Of a DNA stretch of 7,976 nt, positions 6,164 to 7,976 are shown piece after piece (the stretch's first letter is position 1; the number at the start of each line of letters is the position of its first letter). A program made the translations under genes and the position numbers. The notes beneath the pieces are model-generated. The model made no database searches, was not told the origin of the DNA, and saw only the letters and a program-made list of their open reading frames with translations. This DNA is from Acidobacteriaceae bacterium (lineage in GTDB: Bacteria > Acidobacteriota > Terriglobia > Terriglobales > Acidobacteriaceae), in the NCBI GenBank assembly GCA_003166055.1, contig PMWR01000204.1, forward strand, positions 1 to 7,976. The letters run 5' to 3'.

Positions 6164-7693
6164 ATGATCACCCGACGTCGCTTTGTTTGGAACACCGCCG
6201 CTGCCTCGACCGCGCTGGCGATCTCGTCCAGCAGTCGATTGTCTCTGGCTGAGCAGGGCGCTGCTTATCGCAATCCCATTCTTGGGGGCGACCACCCCGA
6301 TGCCAGCCCGATCCGCGTTGGCGAAGACTTCTACCTGACTCATTCAAGCTTCGATTACGCTCCAGGGCTCATCATCTGGCACTCACGCGATCTTGTGAAC
6401 TGGCGTCCGGTTGCGGCGGCATTGCAACGCTACTACGGAAACGTCTACGCGCCTTACCTCTGCGAGTACGAGGGGCATTTCTACATTTATTTTCCCGCCG
6501 ACAACCGGCTGCGGGTAGTCCATGCCGACCACCCTCTTGGACCGTGGAGCGAGCCGGTGGATTTGGAGATCAATGCGATTGACCCCGCACACATCGCCGA
6601 GGATGGACGCCGGTTCCTCTACATGGCCGGCGGCCAGATGGCAGAACTGAACGCGGATGGGCTGTCAGTGAAGCGACCTCCACGGACGGTTCTGGAGCCG
6701 TGGCCTGTGCCGGCCACGACGCGCATTGAGTGTATCTGCCTGGAGGGCCCAAAGCTGCTGGAGCACAACGGCTGGTTTTATCTGAATGTGGCGGAAGGCG
6801 GGACCGCCGGACCGGCCACCAGCCACTCCGTCATCAGCGCACGCAGCCGCCACGCCGAAGGTCCCTGGGAGTTTTCCCCGTATAACCCCGTGGTTCACAC
6901 CCGCTCAAGGGACGACCGATGGCTGTCACTGGGCCACGGGAGGCTGGTGGATACGCCGCAGGGCAAGTGGTTCATGACGGTCCACTCCTACGAGAACGGC
7001 TATCGGACGCTGGGCAGGCAGCTTCTGCTGCTGCCGATTGAGTGGACGCCGGACGGCTGGTTTCGGGTTTCTCCGGAGATTTCCGCCGACTCGGCGATCC
7101 CGATGCCCGTGCCAGACGCAGTGCAGGAACCCCTCTTGGACCCTTCGGACGACTTCACGGGCCTCGACCTCGGGCTGCAATGGGGTTTCTGGCACGAATT
7201 CAACTCAACGCGCTTTACCACGGGCAACAGCGCGCTGACCCTTCAGGCCCGCGGTCAGTCCCTGGCCGACACAGCCGCCCTGACCACGCCGGTGGGTGGA
7301 CATTCCTACACCGTTGAAGTGGACATCGAGACTGCCCCAGGATGCGAATCGGGCCTGATGCTGTTCTACGACCCTGGGCACGCCACGGGGATTCTGCTCT
7401 CGCCTGAGGGCATCGGCGTACGACTCGCGAATGGGTACGTCCCCAGCCGTCAGGGAAAGGGTGCTACGCGGGCCACTTTCCGCGTAGTGAACGACCGCCA
7501 GGAGATTGACTTCTATTACCGTCTGCCCGGTCAGCCGTGGCGAAAGACGCAGGAGTCCGCCGAAATCTCAGGAATGCAGCACAATGTTCTGGGCGGGTTC
7601 CTGGATGTGCGCCCAGCCGTGTATGCATGCGGCTCCGGCGCGGCCACGTTCCGCGGCTTCCGCTACTGGCCCAAGGCGCAGGCGCCCGCGTAA
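6164..7693 (+). CDS. Tat-exported glycoside hydrolase family 43 protein (xylosidase/arabinofuranosidase-like)
   Basis: A 509-residue secreted inverting glycosidase, probably acting on xylan- or arabinan-derived oligosaccharides. The N-terminus TRRRFVWN plus a hydrophobic stretch is a twin-arginine export signal (about 1-30), so the enzyme should be exported folded. The five-blade GH43 propeller follows. NPILGGDHPDAS carries the likely catalytic base Asp46, INAIDPAHI the pKa-modulating Asp140, and LEGPKLL the general acid Glu194. LGHGRLV (256-262) has His258 at the position that often contacts the active-site metal. From about 326 a C-terminal beta-sandwich (DDFTGLDLGLQW to the end) matches the jelly-roll partner of GH43 beta-xylosidases. 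All catalytic residues are present. The ATG at 6164 is the first start after an in-frame TAA. The AGGAG at 6144-6148 is 15 nt away, rather far, so initiation may be weak or unusual. The exact substrate is undetermined. Confidence 0.9.
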   Translation: MITRRRFVWNTAAASTALAISSSSRLSLAEQGAAYRNPILGGDHPDASPIRVGEDFYLTHSSFDYAPGLIIWHSRDLVNWRPVAAALQRYYGNVYAPYLCEYEGHFYIYFPADNRLRVVHADHPLGPWSEPVDLEINAIDPAHIAEDGRRFLYMAGGQMAELNADGLSVKRPPRTVLEPWPVPATTRIECICLEGPKLLEHNGWFYLNVAEGGTAGPATSHSVISARSRHAEGPWEFSPYNPVVHTRSRDDRWLSLGHGRLVDTPQGKWFMTVHSYENGYRTLGRQLLLLPIEWTPDGWFRVSPEISADSAIPMPVPDAVQEPLLDPSDDFTGLDLGLQWGFWHEFNSTRFTTGNSALTLQARGQSLADTAALTTPVGGHSYTVEVDIETAPGCESGLMLFYDPGHATGILLSPEGIGVRLANGYVPSRQGKGATRATFRVVNDRQEIDFYYRLPGQPWRKTQESAEISGMQHNVLGGFLDVRPAVYACGSGAATFRGFRYWPKAQAPA

Positions 7694-7976
7694 AGCGCGT
7701 GGGATTGGGGAACGTTCACCCGCGATTGCAGGCGAGACGCTCCGAAGGACGGCTTGCCGGACAGCATCGAATGCCCGAAAGCTGACGGTTGGCCTTTGTG
7801 GTCTTCCGCCCGCCGGGCAAGAACGTCCGGCAAGAACGTCCGATGGATGGAGCACCTTCGAATTAGCCCCAGGAATGGTGCAAAATGGCGGTTTCTCCGA
7901 CGTATGGGTGTTTGTAACTTCTTTGTTTTCTTCGGATGCAAAAGAGAGAAACAACTAAGTGCTTTGTTTTCATAGA
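7694..7976. other. Non-coding 3' flank of the GH43 gene
   Basis: No gene is recognised here. Frames on both strands have no domain or composition that I would call coding. A GC-rich imperfect hairpin follows the GH43 stop (CGCG, a bulge and GGG pairing with CCCGCG, about 7704-7733) but has no T-tract. The last 70 bases turn AT-rich and contain the 10-mer CTTTGTTTTC twice (7921-7930 and 7962-7971), possibly the leader of a gene beyond the window. Confidence 0.5.
7816..7841. repeat. Perfect 13-bp tandem duplication
   Basis: GGCAAGAACGTCC occurs twice head to tail (7816-7828 and 7829-7841). An imperfect inverted counterpart, GGACGGCTTGCCGG, lies at 7747-7760, about 55 nt away, so the pair may form a stem. 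It may be a slippage product or the remnant of a small repeat element. Confidence 0.7.

Noticed and set aside
7568..7954. 128-residue minus-strand open frame overlapping the GH43 3' end
   Set aside because: It overlaps the coding end of a well-supported gene, has no domain, and has no ribosome site I can see.

Overview
The window looks chromosomal, from a member of the Acidobacteriota, probably class Terriglobia. The assignment rests on moderately high G+C, coding sequences in the style of that group, a large Ala/Pro-linkered beta-barrel porin typical of it, and a hairpin-bearing intergenic repeat of a kind common in those genomes. This is inferred from sequence character alone, with no database search. 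All genes lie on the minus strand except the last one.

Layout. Positions 1-986 hold the 5' part of gyrA (DNA gyrase subunit A), running off the left edge. Behind it is a compact type II toxin-antitoxin operon: a Gp49/HigB-like RelE-superfamily toxin (up to 1976) followed, with a 4-nt ATGA overlap, by an XRE-type antitoxin (to 1171). It has a recognisable sigma70-type promoter at 2041-2070 and two inverted repeats around its control region. Next come a polytopic membrane protein resembling GT-C/PMT-family glycosyltransferases (2178-3458) and, upstream of it, a large outer-membrane beta-barrel porin (3551-5545). A terminator-like hairpin separates those two genes.

A roughly 600-bp non-coding region (5564-6163) separates the porin from a divergently transcribed, Tat-exported GH43-family glycoside hydrolase (6164-7693). 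It contains a 20-bp-period direct repeat and a 134-bp element bounded by inverted repeats with two internal hairpins. The last 280 bp hold no gene that I recognise, only a short tandem repeat and an AT-rich end.

Function. gyrA is housekeeping. The toxin-antitoxin pair is a small accessory module parked next to it. The porin and the secreted GH43 enzyme could both serve plant-polysaccharide use at the cell surface, but only their divergent adjacency suggests a link. I see no clearly novel multi-gene system. The most distinctive signals are the control architecture of the toxin-antitoxin operon, the basic tail on its antitoxin, the duplicated stop-proximal segment of the porin, and the element in the divergent intergenic region.
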